Of a stretch of 64,000 nt of DNA, positions 1-14,303 are shown piece after piece; the stretch's first letter is position 1, and the number at the start of each line of letters is the position of its first letter. A model generated the notes under the pieces. That model was not told where the DNA came from, did not search any database, and saw only the letters and a program-made list of their open reading frames with translations. Position numbers and translations under genes: made by a program. Origin of the DNA: Condylostoma magnum (taxonomy: Eukaryota; Ciliophora; Heterotrichea; Heterotrichida; Condylostomatidae); NCBI GenBank assembly GCA_920105805.1, contig CAKKTI010000021.1:1-64000 (forward strand), given 5' to 3'.

Positions 1-673
1 CTTAAGGACTTGATTCAGCATGGAATGATATTTTACGTCTGGTATGCTCCTCCAGGAAATGCTTTACAAATAATCATAGTCTTTTAATTGTTGAATTTGA
101 GTTTAAAATAAACATTCTTTCTAGTCTACAGCAATAATTAGATGTAAGAGAGCCTATCAAAGGCTTAAGAGTATTTATAGGAAGAGAGGTTGTGGAAATA
201 CTTCCTAAATCCATTATAATTCCTCAGTTTTCAATTTTTCCAGGCTCAAAAATGTTTGAGATAAGTCATTCTAGTATAAAATAGCATAATTTTAGAATTT
301 AACTTACTTCAATTTGGCATGAAATAATTCTGCTTGCATTTATGACTATTATTGGGTTTTAAACTCTTGTCCTTCCATGAATGTAAATAATTCCTAAATT
401 AAGCAAGTCATTCACTTATTCTTGATGCACAGGCAGTTCTTAGATTCTCCATTGTATGTGCTGTTATAGTTTGCTTAAGGATTTTTAGGCCTTGAATCCA
501 GTGGAGTACAAAAACCTTAATATGAGTGCCTCGTCAATCCACTCTGGTATTTGTATGCTTTTCTTTTGTAGTAGTTCTGCAAATGATTGTAATTATTATA
601 GCTCATCATTGTCGTATTGTACATAACAGAAAATTTTACGATATCCATCTTGCCTAGGCTATTAGTACTGCAT
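1..673 (-). CDS. CRAL-TRIO (Sec14-like) lipid-binding protein, partial
   Basis: The gene starts at the ATG at 673-671 and runs off the left edge. The N-terminal half reads as a CRAL-TRIO N-terminal helical region (ALILRFLYSTGFKAQKSL, then QWRIQEL), followed by NPIIVIN. The lipid-binding core follows, with IIMDLGSIS, LTSNYCCRLERMFILN and FLEEHTRRKI, which match the family's beta-strand, NYPERL-like and K/R-x-KI positions. Such proteins carry phosphoinositides or other hydrophobic ligands between membranes. The frame changes once, near 300-330, between the N-terminal and core parts. A GTAAGT lies there, but no clean GT-AG intron restores the frame while keeping all the conserved sequence. The family call is confident; the ligand is unknown. 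Confidence 0.82.
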
Positions 674-713
674 ATTTATAATTATTGATATTATGTACAA
701 AATACTAAAAAAA

Positions 714-1709
714 TCACTCTTTAACTACCTTATTATCTGAACTCTTTTGTATAAACTGTGTATAATAATCTAATCCAGTCCCAAACAAAACTAAAACAAG
801 CGCTAATCCTTAATACGAATTAACCTCATGACTAAACAATAGAATAGACACAATTGCGGTAGTAAATTTCCTAGTGCAAGTAACAATACTCAAGGTTAAA
901 CTTCCTAATAAAACTGCTCCTCTAAAAATAAAAACTTACCCTAATGAGCTCATTAGTCCTAACAAAAACAACTACCAAAGTATCTAATCAGTTGCAATAG
1001 CCCAAAAATTAAACAAACAGTTATTCTGTACATTGAGAAATGTAATTCAAGTCATAGTGAAAAGGCCTCCCCAAAAATTACAGTAAAACATCATTTAAGG
1101 TCCACTTGGCTGAAATGAATGTCTTGCAATCTCTGTACAATATGCGTTGACTCCGTCTAGTCCTAATGCAAAGAAAAGTAACACTAGTCCTAGAATAGAA
1201 TCAGCACCTTCAACCTTTGTCTTCATGAAGTTGAATATGAGTATTCCAGAAGTAACCAATGCAACGGTTAGATACTATAAACTACTAAACTTTGTTTTTC
1301 CACTGAAAATTCCACCGAGCATAGCTGGCAGAATCTTACATGATTTTGCTAATGCCTGGGTGGGATATGACACGTATTTCAATGCATAGTTTGTGGCTAT
1401 CATTGCCCCTATATAGCCCCAGGCATGTAAAACTTTTATTTGAAATGTTTGTTTGCTTGAGGCCTAGTCTTACTTCAGTGCTTAAGCTTTAAAAGCTGGA
1501 ATATTTGATACTGAGTTAAAGTTACTAAATAGCCCTGTTATTGCACCTATTGTGCATTGAGATAAAACTAAAATCTCTGGGAAATAAATACGGTTTCCTT
1601 TAGAATCTTTGGTTGAGTATATTCGCTCTTATATGACACCGAAATATAGGTAGAAGACATAGATTCCTGCAACAACTATGAAAAAATCGAGTTATCTCCC
1701 TATAGTCAT
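714..1709 (-). CDS. SLC35B-family nucleotide-sugar transporter
   Basis: A 331-residue polytopic membrane protein read in one frame from ATG 1709 (MTIGRQLDFF). It matches the UAA/SLC35B transporters of ER and Golgi: an N-terminal IYVFYLYFGVIQERI, the signature YALKYVSYPTQALAKSCK, then GLDGVNAY, SLGQVFIF and a final GLDYYTQF. Length is typical for SLC35B1-like proteins (about 320 aa). Internal TAA/TAG codons read as Gln, and a TGA in MTWIT reads as Trp. The substrate (UDP-sugar, ATP or PAPS) cannot be told from sequence. It is divergent from profilin and upstream of the CRAL-TRIO gene on the same strand, with 40 bp between. The frame ends at TGA 714-716; a TAG follows two codons later at 705-707. 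Confidence 0.88.
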
Positions 1710-1841
1710 TTTTATGCTTTAAATAGACTATATTTAGCAAAGTATTTAAAATAAATTGTATAGTTAATATCTGCATTGCAAAGGAATCATTCATTATTTT
1801 CCTTTCAGAAAAAGCTTTGAATTATATTTCATACATCAGAA

Positions 1842-2348
1842 ATGGCATGAGAGGCATATCTCGACCACTTTTTACTGACTAAACAAGAAGAAGAAGGAGC
1901 TCATGTAAATTGTTGTGAAAAAGTAGCTATACTGTCTTCAGAGGACGGCAATATATGGGCAGCATCTCCAAACTTTGACCTATACAGCTACTCGATATAA
2001 ATAAGAAATGCAAATGATTAATTTGAAAGACTGCCAGTGGACGAAGCACAGATTTTAGTATACGCAATGAATAATTAAGGAAAAGCCCCAAATGCTGCAG
2101 GGTTAAGAATACAAAATGAGAAATATATGGTAGTTAGATTTGATGAAGATGAGAATTTAATGTACTTACGTAGAACTAAAGGGGGAGCATGTGTCTGTAA
2201 GACTAATATGTGCATTGTCTTTGGAAGCTACAATACAGAATAGTGGGTGCATCCACCCAGACCAGATCCTCCTTATAGATAACATGCTGGTTTAACTAAT
2301 GAAAGAGTAGAAAATTTAGCAAGATTTTTAAAGTTAGCATATTTTTAA
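1842..2348 (+). CDS. Profilin
   Basis: A 168-residue actin-monomer and poly-proline binding protein. It begins MAWEAYLDHFL, the usual profilin N-terminal helix, with Trp3 encoded by TGA. Then come ILSSEDGNIWAAS, the MVVRFDEDE strand and KGGACVCKTNMCIVFGSY. The C-terminal helix NERVENLARFLKLAYF ends where profilins normally end. The next codon is TAA (2346-2348), taken as the stop. No in-frame TGA follows before the next gene, so UAA must terminate here unless an unseen 3' intron exists. Profilins control actin filament assembly in the cytoplasm. The family call is firm. Confidence 0.9.
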
Positions 2349-2384
2349 AGCTTTTTTATGTTAAATTGGAGTTATTTTAAGTCA

Positions 2385-5300
2385 ATGAGACTAATTCATT
2401 TAATAGTCTGTATATTTGGATTCATAAAAATATAGGAATCTATTCAACAGCCTTAAAATCAATTGAACAGCTATATTTAAAAACTAAATGCATATCTAAT
2501 AACCTTATAATTATTCTTAATGAAAATGTTGATCTATCTTATAACACTCCAGGCCTAAAGCCAGGTCATAACTGTTATCCCATAAAACTATCCAATAATT
2601 TACTATGATAAAGACTACCCAAACTAGTTATAAAATACAAGTATCTCCCTAGACTTAAAATTTACCCACGGAATACAAAATATTGGTGAATTTTCAATAA
2701 ACTTTTGGGCAATTACATTTTATCCTATGAATAAAGCAATGGTACTTTCCATAAGCAGCAATACTGATAATATCAGTGATGACAACTTGGTTTTAGAGTG
2801 AGATTAAGATTGACGCTACTTTTGTTTAACACATTAGCAATCAGGGAAAAAGTCCCAGGTAATTACCCAAGCTCCTAGATTCAGAGATTGGACTTTTATC
2901 TAAATAAGCGTTTCTAAGATAAAACAAAGATTACTGTTATGCAGCTCTGTGCTTGATAGATAGAAATGCAATGAAGTATTCAATGAAAGCTTGTATAATA
3001 ACATAGATTTTAATGATACTGTTGACGATACTTATATTGTTAATGAGAACTTTAAATTATATATAGGAGGATAACCAGATTAATCTTAGAGTGTAGATAC
3101 TTTCAAAGGAATAATTATGGACTTGAAATTCTCTAATAATTACTTTTATGATGAGATTAAGTACCAAAATTTACTTGAGTTAGATTGTAAAGATAAGCAG
3201 TTTATAAATCCTATTTGTGGAAAATACATAGTAGCTACATCTTCCAGCCCATCCTCATAGTACTTTTATAAAGAAATGAACGAAAATGTATTTTATTCGA
3301 ATTTCTTCGATCGTATAGATCCTTTGCTTTTCAATGGAGATTATAGTATATCATTCTGATATAACGTAAGCACTGCTTAAGTTAATTATCCAATATAAAT
3401 CTTCTATATATCTCCAAATATACTGACTCTTTAAATAACAAATTTATCAGAACTTTAATTACAAGGATAAAATACGATTACTATTCAACAAGGTATCGAA
3501 CTTGTAAATAGATCATGAGTCTATATAGGTTTAAGCTTTAGCAGTGATTAATTGTTCTATTACATATGGAATAATGATAGTAGCTCCTAGTCAACCCTTT
3601 AGTTCCAAAGAAATGATATCTTTTAAAGTGATTCCAGATAATTTCCAGCATTTTCCAGCACTCATCTCATCCTAAGTCATAACTCTTATAATTAAAGAAT
3701 AGTTGATTTAAGATTTTACAGTCATCTTTTATCCCACGATGATTTTAAAGCAATATAAAGTCTTTTTGGGGAGCATTTTATAGAAAAATGTTAATTTTCA
3801 GAAAGCAAGTTCTTTTGTGAATCTTGCAAACTAGGAGGACTGTACGGTTAAAATTGGCTACCTTGTGTTAATTGCTTCTAGGGGTGTGGAATTTGTACTG
3901 GACTTTAAACGAATGAATGCTAGCAGTGCGAGTATAATTTATAACAAGATTTAGGGAATCAAGGTGTTTGCTTGCCTTCGTGTTCATTTGGTAATACACA
4001 AACTTAGGATCTTTTGAGCTGCAATCAGTAAGACTATACATTTTAGATTGAATTATCAGAGGTATAAGGAAATAGCTATATTAATGAAGATGGGTACTAG
4101 ATTACAATGGGCAGCTAGTAAAATGAGTAATACTACCCTGATGATTACTAAGATCCTATTATTACGAGATTTTAAGGAATTTACCTTGAGTAGAACTCAT
4201 ATTTTACTCTTAAAGATAGCCAAAAGCATTATCTGACTTTAGGGTCGAATTTCAGTATTGGAATGTGGATTAAACCGTTAAAATCAGGGAAAATTATGAA
4301 TATTTACTAAGATAGTTAAAGCTAATTCAAACTATATGCTGAAATTTCTGGTGTGAATCTTTCATTTGTTATTGAATACTGTAATGTAATAGAAACGATC
4401 TCAGCTTACAGAACACCATTATATAATAACTCTAGTAATGATTGAATTTATTTCAAATTCGCATACAATTATAATGCATTGAGACTCCTTTTAAACTCAG
4501 ATTATACTCAAATAGACGATGTAATTCCAATTAAAATGATGCCTAACTCAGTACACTAATTTGGCAGCTCTAAAGCATTATCAGATGGTTTTTAAGGCTT
4601 CATTCACAGTTTCTAATATTGAAATTTTTATAGTACTGAAATACCTGATGTATCTGCATTCAGATAGTAAACAGCAAACTGTTAAATTGGATAATACTTT
4701 CAAGATGAGTGTAAAGCTTGCTTATAGTAAAATTGCTTAAGCTGTACTTCTAGTACAGAATGTCTGTATTGCATGCCTAATTATTTTCTACACTAAAACT
4801 AATGCTATAGATGCTACGACTTTTAAGGATTCGGCAAGGACGTTTTAGTACAATTTGATTAAATAAACTCACTTTTACAATAAAAAATAATCGATAATTG
4901 CGAAGAATACTGCGGAGATGGTCTGGCTATAAGAAATCAGTAATGTGATGATGGAAATTTATTAGATGATGACGGTTGCAGCTCTGAATGCTAAATTGAG
5001 GATGGGGCAATATGCAGAAATGAGGGAATTACAAAGACATGTTAAATTTAATTAGAATACATTGCACTGCAGTATAAAGGAATTTCATAAGGAAAATATG
5101 AGTTAAGGATTGAAGCAGATAAGCCTATGATTGTAGATTAATCTGAGTTAAAGTAAACATTACAAGTTGTTCTAGAAGCAGATTATGAATATGATTACAG
5201 TATTGAAGTACTAGATAGATTTACTATTAGAATTCTATTATCAATTCAAAATATTAAGAAGACAGTGTTGAATGTATAAATCTTATACCAGGACTTGAAT

Positions 5301-7736
5301 GTAATATAGAACTTACTAAATAAAGAGTAATTATTACTGCTATAGACAGATATTTACCCGACTTGTGAAACATTTAATTACTCTTATTGCTAGTAGTGTA
5401 TATAAAACTACGCTATATTCGAAAAACATTGTGTATGTCTCTCTAGCTTTTATCTAAACGAATACAATGATTGTTTATAATGTCCACCAGGTTGTTCACT
5501 TTGCTAAGAATAGCAAGGCTAAGTAGTATGTTTAGAATGCTAATCTGATTACATTCTTATAAAAAATCAATGTTTCTAGTGTCCTGATTTTGAAGGATTT
5601 GGACTGCAGTATAAAGTACCTTACTAAGATGTAAATTATCATTTTGATAAAATAACAAAATAATGCAAGGAGCTATGCGGAGACAGTCTTATATTAGGTC
5701 AATTACCTTGCGAAGACGGTAATAATTAAAATGGAGATGGTTGTGATGAGTTTTGTAATCTAGAAGAAGGATGAATTTGCAGTAATGAGTAATGTGCACC
5801 AGAGGTTATTAGTTTTTAAGTAGATTATCTTGAATTGAATGATAATTTATATATTTTTGAAGTGAAAACTAACTTTAAGAAGCTTTTAGAGAAAGAAATG
5901 AGTATTGAATTTGATTAAACTGTTGATTTCAGTTTTTACTTATAATTCACTGATTAGGTGAGGCTTAATGTAAAAGTGGAAAACTCAGTAGGGAAAAATG
6001 CATTAATGAGTATTAGAACTCACAGTGATTCTTCAAACATGTTATAGGAGGATTCTGTTATAATACAAGATCAGTACTAATCTGAATATATGCCTACTTT
6101 GGAAGTGATTACTATCTGTATATTAATTTTAGCTGGTATAGGAATAATTTTGGACTTGATGACAAAATACTGTAACTCAAATGCTAGTTCTCTTATGATT
6201 AGAATGACAATTGAAAAAATTCAAAGATATGGAATATTTCTTTATATTAATGCTCCTTTTACTGAAGAGGTTAGATAATGTCTAAGATAGCTGAATTATT
6301 TTAATCCTGTTGTTAATATTGATGATGATTATAACAGACTATCTGTGAGATTTGAGTAAGAATAAAAATCTGCATCATTTCTTATATAACAAAGCATTAG
6401 CATCTCTATTTTAATAACGCCCTTATTAACAGCACTTATCATATATGTTAAAAACTATCACTAAACATGCTTAGTAAAGAAAAAGATAAAGTTTTTATTA
6501 TTGAAAGTACAGCCGGTTATTATGCAGATTCTATTTTATAATATAATACTTTAAACCTTACTATTCATAAGACATATAGCAATTCATAGATCTTTTCATA
6601 TTGTTGATATCATAATTGCACTATTTGTAGTAGTGATGTACTCTATATACTTATTCATTATTATTAAAAAGATTACATTCAATGATATTTCAACTATCAA
6701 ATAAGAAAAATTCTAAAACAAGTTTAGTATTCTGTTCTCCGATTTTAGAACAAAAAACAGATTTTAAGCTAGCTTTCACTTAGTATAAAACTTAAATAGA
6801 ATCATATTTTTAATTGTAATTGTTTTCTATAATGATTACGAGCTTTAATAAAATCAAGCAGTTTTACTTTGACTATATCACAGTATAGTAATTAATAAAC
6901 AGTATCTTTTCTCTCTAGTTGCTGCATAACCTTACAAATATAACAATTTGGGAAATAGGTTTCAAATACTATTGGAAGTTATAAACAGTGGGATTTTATT
7001 ATTTCTAATGATATTATTCATAGAGGATTAAAACAGTTAAACAAATATTATACTGAATTGGTTGATGCTAGGCTGCATTTTTGGGGTTATTCTGGTTTAA
7101 ATTATAATATACTATATCTAGGTTATAATATTGTTTGTTAAATGGAAGAGAAATAAAGATATTATGTAAGAAGAAGAAGAATAGACCCCTAACATTACAT
7201 AAACTTAGATTAAAACTGAAAATTTGTTCGAATCAAGAAATTAAGCTGAAAATATTATAGAATCGTACTTTAATAGGAATCAAGAGAAAGTCAATATGCA
7301 AAATGATTCATAAAAAAACAATAATCTTTTTGAAGTTATTAGAAGGCCCTAAAAGTAGGTATTGAGTTAATTTTTCTAAACCTAATAGTAAAATGGTAGA
7401 TTAAAATTCAAAAAAAGACCCGGAATTATCTCTTAATGCCACCTTAACATACAGCCCATCCTAGCCGAATTAGAAACTGCTTCCAACATATATGCTAAAT
7501 GGAAATTCAACTACTCCAAAGCTTACCAAAAAGAAACAAGAATACTGCACTTGCAGAAGAAGTACTCCAAGAAGTGCACATAGGCCAAAGTAAAACCCTT
7601 TAACTAGAAACAGAAACCGCTCAGTGTAAAAAAGAACTTTAAAGTAACAAATTAAGAAAAAACAGTCTATAAAGGTAAACCCCTCCTAAATAAAGAATTT
7701 AAGATATGAAATAGAGGTGATTTTGAACCTAACTAA
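2385..7736 (+). CDS. Giant Cys-rich multi-pass surface protein (DUF4215-type repeats)
   Basis: About 1783 residues in a single frame with no break. A signal peptide is likely (MRLIHLIVCIFGFIKIQ from ATG 2385; other in-frame starts are 2358 and 2520). The ectodomain has a laminin-G-like stretch near 3700-4700 (FSIGMWIKPLKSGK, TLGSN). Cys-rich modules follow, including two DUF4215-type repeats (QCDDGNLLDDDGCSSEC and GDGCDEFCNLEEGWICS). The last third, from about 6090, holds many hydrophobic helices (EVITICILILAGIGIIL and others) and a hydrophilic tail. Large Cys-rich membrane proteins of this build are common in ciliates; their role is mostly unknown. TGA 7707-7709 reads as Trp or a stop; TAA 7734-7736 is the next candidate. 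Confidence 0.75.
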
Positions 7737-7820
7737 CTCTCATCGGCTTAAATGCTCCACTTTCCAAGCAAAATTAGCAAAAATCAATAATAAGCTTCTA
7801 TCTTATTATAATTAGTAAAA

Positions 7821-10800
7821 ATGTTGATTTTACACTTGATATCTTTAGTCTTTTCTCTGAAGTATAATGAGTATAATCCAGGTTTAGGCCCAGGTTAAAT
7901 TTTACCATGAAAAGATACATGATATAACTCACTAATTACTTTATCTGATAACTCAGCTCATTCTACAGATGTTTAAATGTCCTTAAACATCAGACTTCAA
8001 CATGATTTGATATAAGGGGAGCTAGTAATTTATTTACCTTAAGAAATCACCATCGAGGACAGCAATATTGTAGTTATATAAGGACTTACTATATATAGGG
8101 ACAAAGATATCCAGATTTCAGTTCCTGGTAAAATGATGAATCCTCAGTAGGGTAATTACGGGCCAATAGGATTATATACAAGATTATCTGAAAATAGCTA
8201 AGTAATTGACATGAATGATAGCTTTGCCTTTATCTCTATTAGTTAGAAGGCAAATGTAGATAATGATTTGCAAGTGCTTTCAAATTAAGGCGTTTTTATT
8301 TAATAAACTAATATAACACTAGCCCTCAAAATGATTTTAACTTAAAATCTATGGAAATACGACTATTTTATATTGAACATGAGTAATCTGTGGCATCTTC
8401 AGAGTAATCCGAGTTGTTTTATTCCATCTGAGTCTAACGCCTTGCATGATAACTCAGACAGTCTAAGAATTGAAATAGAATGCAAATTAGTTACAGGAAA
8501 GCTTTATATATATGGTCTAGATAGGGACATAGATGTTTAAGCCTAACAATAAGCTGCGATAGAAATTGACTTTTTCACTGCTCCCGAGGCCTCTTTCCAT
8601 CATACCTCATTTTCCTGGTCTGTCTCAATATGAAGATTTGGTACAAGTCACAGAATATAAGAAAGTAGCTACAACGACGGGCCTGCTGTCTTATAGTATC
8701 AAATAAATGATGCTAGTTGAAAATTTACTTGGGATTAAGTGCCCTATGAGAAACTAATACCTGGTATGATGCAATACGTGGACATACAAGTTTAAATGCC
8801 TATTAGTGTTATAAGCTATGCTGTCATGGAAATTAAAACTACTTTTGAACTTGCGGACTCTTTCGGGATTATAGGAATAATTAATTATTGTTATCTTCAT
8901 AACAAGATTGCAGGGCACTGCAGTGGAACTAATGTTGGGTCTGCTGGAGTTATTACTGTTGTTATTGATTAGGCTATCAGTGCTGAGTAGATTGTCATTT
9001 CTGTACTTGCTGATTTTGACTCGATGGTTTTGGGGTAAGAGATGAAGTTGACTAGTATATAAGTAGTTAATGCTACTGGGGATTTTATTGCTAGTGGAGA
9101 GAATTTAGGAGCTTTAAGCATGTCAAGTGATGCGAATCTTAATAGGATAATTACAATGAAGCTAAATTGTTGGGATGATAATGGAATGTATTCAGATAAC
9201 CAAGGCTTGGGTAGAAATGACAGTACTTTTCATATTAAATGAAATTTCGGTAGTGCCAGTGCATAAAATAATGAATTCAATATTGGAACATCCCAGGTAA
9301 CACTATACGCCCCTATATCTAATTCCGATTTAAACGATGACTCATACAAAAGCTTCTACATTATATAAGACAACGACTTATAAATAAACTGAACTAGCGA
9401 TGAAAATGGAACAAGTTAATCTACTGCAAACAACATAGAAAACCTATAAATCAGTTACGGTAGGAGTAATGGCAATTTGACCTTTAATTTAGATGATTCT
9501 GAAACCTTCAGTACTTCAGATCTAATCTCAATGGCTAACATAAACCTAAGCAAGCCATCAGCTGTTGAAAACTACCTATTAGCTCCCTTTATAGCAAGTA
9601 ATCTAGAGACAAGATACCAATACACGGTTTCAATCATAGACACCTAAGCAGTTCCTGCTTTTAACGAGTATATAGGAGTAAATCCTTTTAGAATCAACCC
9701 AATAGAATGAAAATCATATTCAAACTTAAGCGGAGCAAGCACTCTATGCTCTGACTTACAAATAGGGAAAGCTTTAAAAATATGGATAAATCCCAACGTA
9801 GTTTAATATCCTCGTAACCTTGATTTGGACGATAGAGTTTATTACATTGATATAGAGTTTGAAGCTGACGGGTCCTCTAATGATAACTTCTTTCAGCGAC
9901 TTGGATCTGGGATAAGTGATGGGGATAATTATCCCTGCCATGGAAACAGTATAATGGGAGCTAATTATTATTGTAAGATAAAATAAAAACAAGAGAAAGC
10001 CATTATTACAATATACGATTTTTACAGATTCACTACGCAAGATTAAGTACAGCTTTTTATAACTTTAGGGGAACCTGTGAAGCATTTAACCGGCACTAAT
10101 GATATAAAAGTAATTGGATACTATATTCTGTAAGAAGATGCGGGAAAGTCAGACTTAAGATATGTTGAGCAGCAGGATTTATACACTATTTCAAATTCTT
10201 CCAGTAGAAGACTTGCTATACAACCTGACACTGTTGAATCTGGTAGTAGAATTGGTTATGAAAGCTCAGGAATGCAAATACCAGCTATAACTGGAGACGA
10301 TGAAAAAAATGATTATATTTAAATCATCTTCAACAACTAATTCACATTTTAAAATCCTGAAGTATATTATAATAACTATAAATTAGACTAAGTTATTAGT
10401 TTTACAAGTCCTTAACTGAATTGATAGTCTATTCTTATATAAGAACCATTTGTAAGTGTTTTTGACTCCTCCAGTATATTTTATATAACTGGAATATAAG
10501 CCCCTAGAGACACTGGTAATTATACTGTAACAGCTTTATAAAACTCAACCTTTAAAAAGACTTATTGCTAGGTAGAAACGCATAGTTTAACTGTGAATTC
10601 CTCTCAATTTCTACTTTTTGAAGTTTTTCCCAATACTGTATTGAGTTAAGGACCTAATAGCTTAGGAATTACAATGGGAATAAGGCTAAGAACTTCATTG
10701 AAAACTCCTGAAAATGGTTTAGTTATTATGTAAATAAACTCAGAATGACAGTTATCAATACAATCGAAATGCCAGGTTATTGGACTAGGTGGTGATGTAA

Positions 10801-13800
10801 TATGCTCTATTAAAGGTCAACGCATCACTATAGAGTCGTTTGAATAGGAGAATTCGTCTACTACTATAAAGGTCTATATATCAAATATTAATCCACCTAA
10901 AATAAATGGAGGTTATGCTGATTTTATTGATTATGTAAAGACTGTAAATGAACTTGGAAATATTATACATGAATTAGAGGGTGCAGCCGCTAATTTAGAT
11001 GATGTTATGATTATTGAGAATAATTATCAGATAACCTAACCGGTAATACTAAATATTGACTTAACTCCTATTAACTCAGGATTCTTTAACTATAATTTAT
11101 ACATAGAATTTACCTTTTTAGTCGATTTACCTCAATACTCAACTGTTATTGTAGATCTTTAAGGTGGGAATTTCTTTAATACTGCTAATCTATAGTAAAA
11201 AGTATTTATATAAGGAACTTATTACTAATAAATCTTTTAGAATGATAATAAGTTATATATTATACTAGGTTAAACTACTTACAAGAACACAGAAATCAAA
11301 CTTCTTATGGTTGATATTTTAAATCTTAGTCAATCTGATAAAATTAAAGTAAAACTTAATGCTCATTACTAAGGAATACAAATAATCGAATAAATCATAG
11401 AAAATTAAATAATCCTAAGCCCAGCAGCCACTTAGAATATTAATGGATAAGTGAAAATAACTGAGTCTACTTCCAATTAATTATCTGACTTTCACTTTAG
11501 CTTATAGTCATAATTTGATATTAAAGTGGGATAAGAACTTGTTTTAAGCTTCCCTGATACTTTTCAATTTTATTTAGGAAGGACTAAAAACAAAGATTCT
11601 AATTAACAACTTAATTTTTAAATCGGATGTGTTTCATAGTAGCTTGACTAGTTTATATGCTCAGTTTTTAATAGAAAAGCAAAACTGTATGTTAACAAAG
11701 ACCTAGCTAGTGGGGAGAAGTTTGATATTGTTCTATATAATGTAAAAATACCTAAAATTTCTAATAAGTCAATAATAAGTGGAATTAGTATATGATGTAT
11801 GGATGGGAAAACGTTGATAAACTACAGTACAAATTTAAACGAAGTTCCAATACTACCAAATCCTATTAGTAATGTAATAACTATTAAATCCATTGAAGTA
11901 AATAATTCGAATTTAGGTGAACATACTTCATTGGTAGTCGAATTTCAAGCAAATTTATCTATAGAGGTGTATGACGAATTATAAATCATTTTTCCTTATC
12001 ATCAATACTTAGGCCATGATAACAGCAGTTTTTGCTAGTTAAAGGTGAAAGATGGCTTAAAAGATACTAATTCAGTGCAATTATGAGTGAGCAAGATCTG
12101 TATGCTTAATTAAAATATACTGACTATCTCATTAACACCTAAAGATCTACTAAGTAATGAATATTATATATTGAGGGTAGCTTAAATGTCAAATTAATAG
12201 TTTGCCTAAACAATCACACAAGGAAATCATAGTTAAATCATATATATTGACACTGATTTCTATGGCAAGTTAGAATATGCATCATCACCTATCAAAATGT
12301 AAGTAAGAAATACAATGGATAATACAATTAAAGCTTAATCATTTAGCGGTACCAGTGCAGCTACCTATATGCTTTCGTAAAATCAAAGCTAACTGATTAT
12401 AAATGAGTTTAATCCATAGACCAATAGTAATTATATCTAACTACAACAAGATTCCATTTCGGATTGAATCATTTTAAGAACTGCCAAACAACCATGTACT
12501 GCTTAACTTATACATATAAGCTATTCTATATTTAAATACCCTATATTCTTCTCTAATATAAAAAGCAGTATTTATCTCAAATTTGAAAAAGAACCAGCTT
12601 CCCTAATGGCTTATTAATCCTAACTAAAATTCAAAGTGATAGCTCCTCTTTTTGTTCCTCCTGGATTATACTACATCAGATGAGCACTTATTGAAGCTGG
12701 ATATCAAAATCATTATGCATAGCCCATGAATACTCTTATTGAAGTTTTAGCTACTGAAGGAAAGCTTAAAGTGATTACTCCAAATATACCGACATTATCA
12801 ATAGGGTATACCTCTTTTTCTTTACCAATACAGGTAGAGAAAGCTCCGATTTACTAGTTGTCGATTGAAATAAGTGTTTCAAATAATAAGAATATTAAAG
12901 ATTTAGTTCGTGTTAGGCCCTAATAATTAGACTTATCTTAAGAGTAAATGATAAGATATTTTGAGATTAATGTAAGTGATTAGTTTGATATTGATGAGCA
13001 GAATGATTGGTATATAAATTTTAAAATAAACTAAAATGTTAATTTCAGGTATGATATAATGCCATAGATACCGTTAAGTTTCACGAAAGATAGTCCTGCT
13101 ATAGGATAAATCAAATAATTCTAATTTTACGAACTTACTGCGTCAGATGCTAAATTTTAGGTTATTGGCTCACACCAAGGAATTGTTTATTTGTTTATTT
13201 CTAGTGATTACTTATAAACTCCAAGTTATCAAGATGTTTATGACTATATTGGAACTTTAATTGATTAATCCAAGTATATGTTTGATTCGGAGATCAGTGT
13301 TGAGAATGCTGAACAATTGTCGCTTATTGATAGGGATTATAGCTTATATAGGGCACATATGCAGTAAAATTGAGTGATTGCAACGTATTTGGACTAAAAT
13401 GGAAAGAGTGATATTATTGAGTTAGATTGGTTATATGGGAATACTGGATACTTGATTACAGGGTATCTAGTTACAGGATTAAATGAAGTAAGCAGGTATT
13501 ATGCCTAAGAATTTATAACATCTCCTCAATAAGATATGCAAATCTTAGATTTTACATTTGAGTCTAACCTACCAGCAGATATTCACGCTTAATTAAAGTA
13601 ATCGATTTTACAAGTAGTAAATATAAGATCGGAATAAGTAGCATTTATAGAATCTACAGTATAAAACATAGCTTAATAAGAAAATACTGTATATAAATAT
13701 GGCTTAGTAAGTCCTAGAAATTGGAAGGGTACTCCTTTAAGCTCGATAGCCAATACAGTTAAGTTAAATCAATAATAAATCTAAAATGAGTTGGCTACAA

Positions 13801-14303
13801 ATAATATAAGAGTGTAGATAAGCTAAATATAGTACTCCCCATACGTCTATAGTGAATTACCTGATTGATAGAGTTTCCCAACTTTTAGTATAGCATAATA
13901 AAAAGTAACGATAACTACATCTCTTACAGCAGATGGAGTATTTATATGCATTATTGAACTAAATTCAGTGTAAGTTCCAAAAAATAATCAAGTTTGACTA
14001 GGTCTTAACGCTTTCAATGAATAAGCTCTTAACCAAATGGTAAAAGCTTAAAAAGAGGAACAAATTTCAATAATGTTTGGTATGTTAAAACCTGATAATA
14101 AATATACTGTATATTGTACAGCTGGCAACAATGATCTTCAATGACCTTTACTTATGAGTGATAGTTTAGATTCTCCAGCGTTTAAAGAAATACGCATTCC
14201 TAGTGTAATTTAAGTAACTGAGGTTGATTCATTTGCAATTTTTATTGTGTTAAGTTTAGTAATTTTATTGATTTAGAGATAAATTGTTAAAAAAGATAGT
14301 GTT
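7821..14303 (+). CDS. Giant type I surface protein, unknown family
   Basis: About 2160 residues in one unbroken frame. It starts MLILHLISLVFSLKYNEY, a clear signal peptide, and ends in one transmembrane helix (SFAIFIVLSLVILLI) with a very short basic tail (QRQIVKKDSV). The ectodomain is rich in beta-strand-like alternation and NxS/T glycosylation sequons (for example NITL, NMSN, NYSTN), with few cysteines, unlike its upstream neighbour. No known domain was recognised; adhesin-like or REJ/PKD-like folds are possible but unsupported. It lies in the same frame as the gene before it. The stop is taken as TAA 14301-14303; no in-frame TGA occurs until 14637. Confidence 0.7.
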
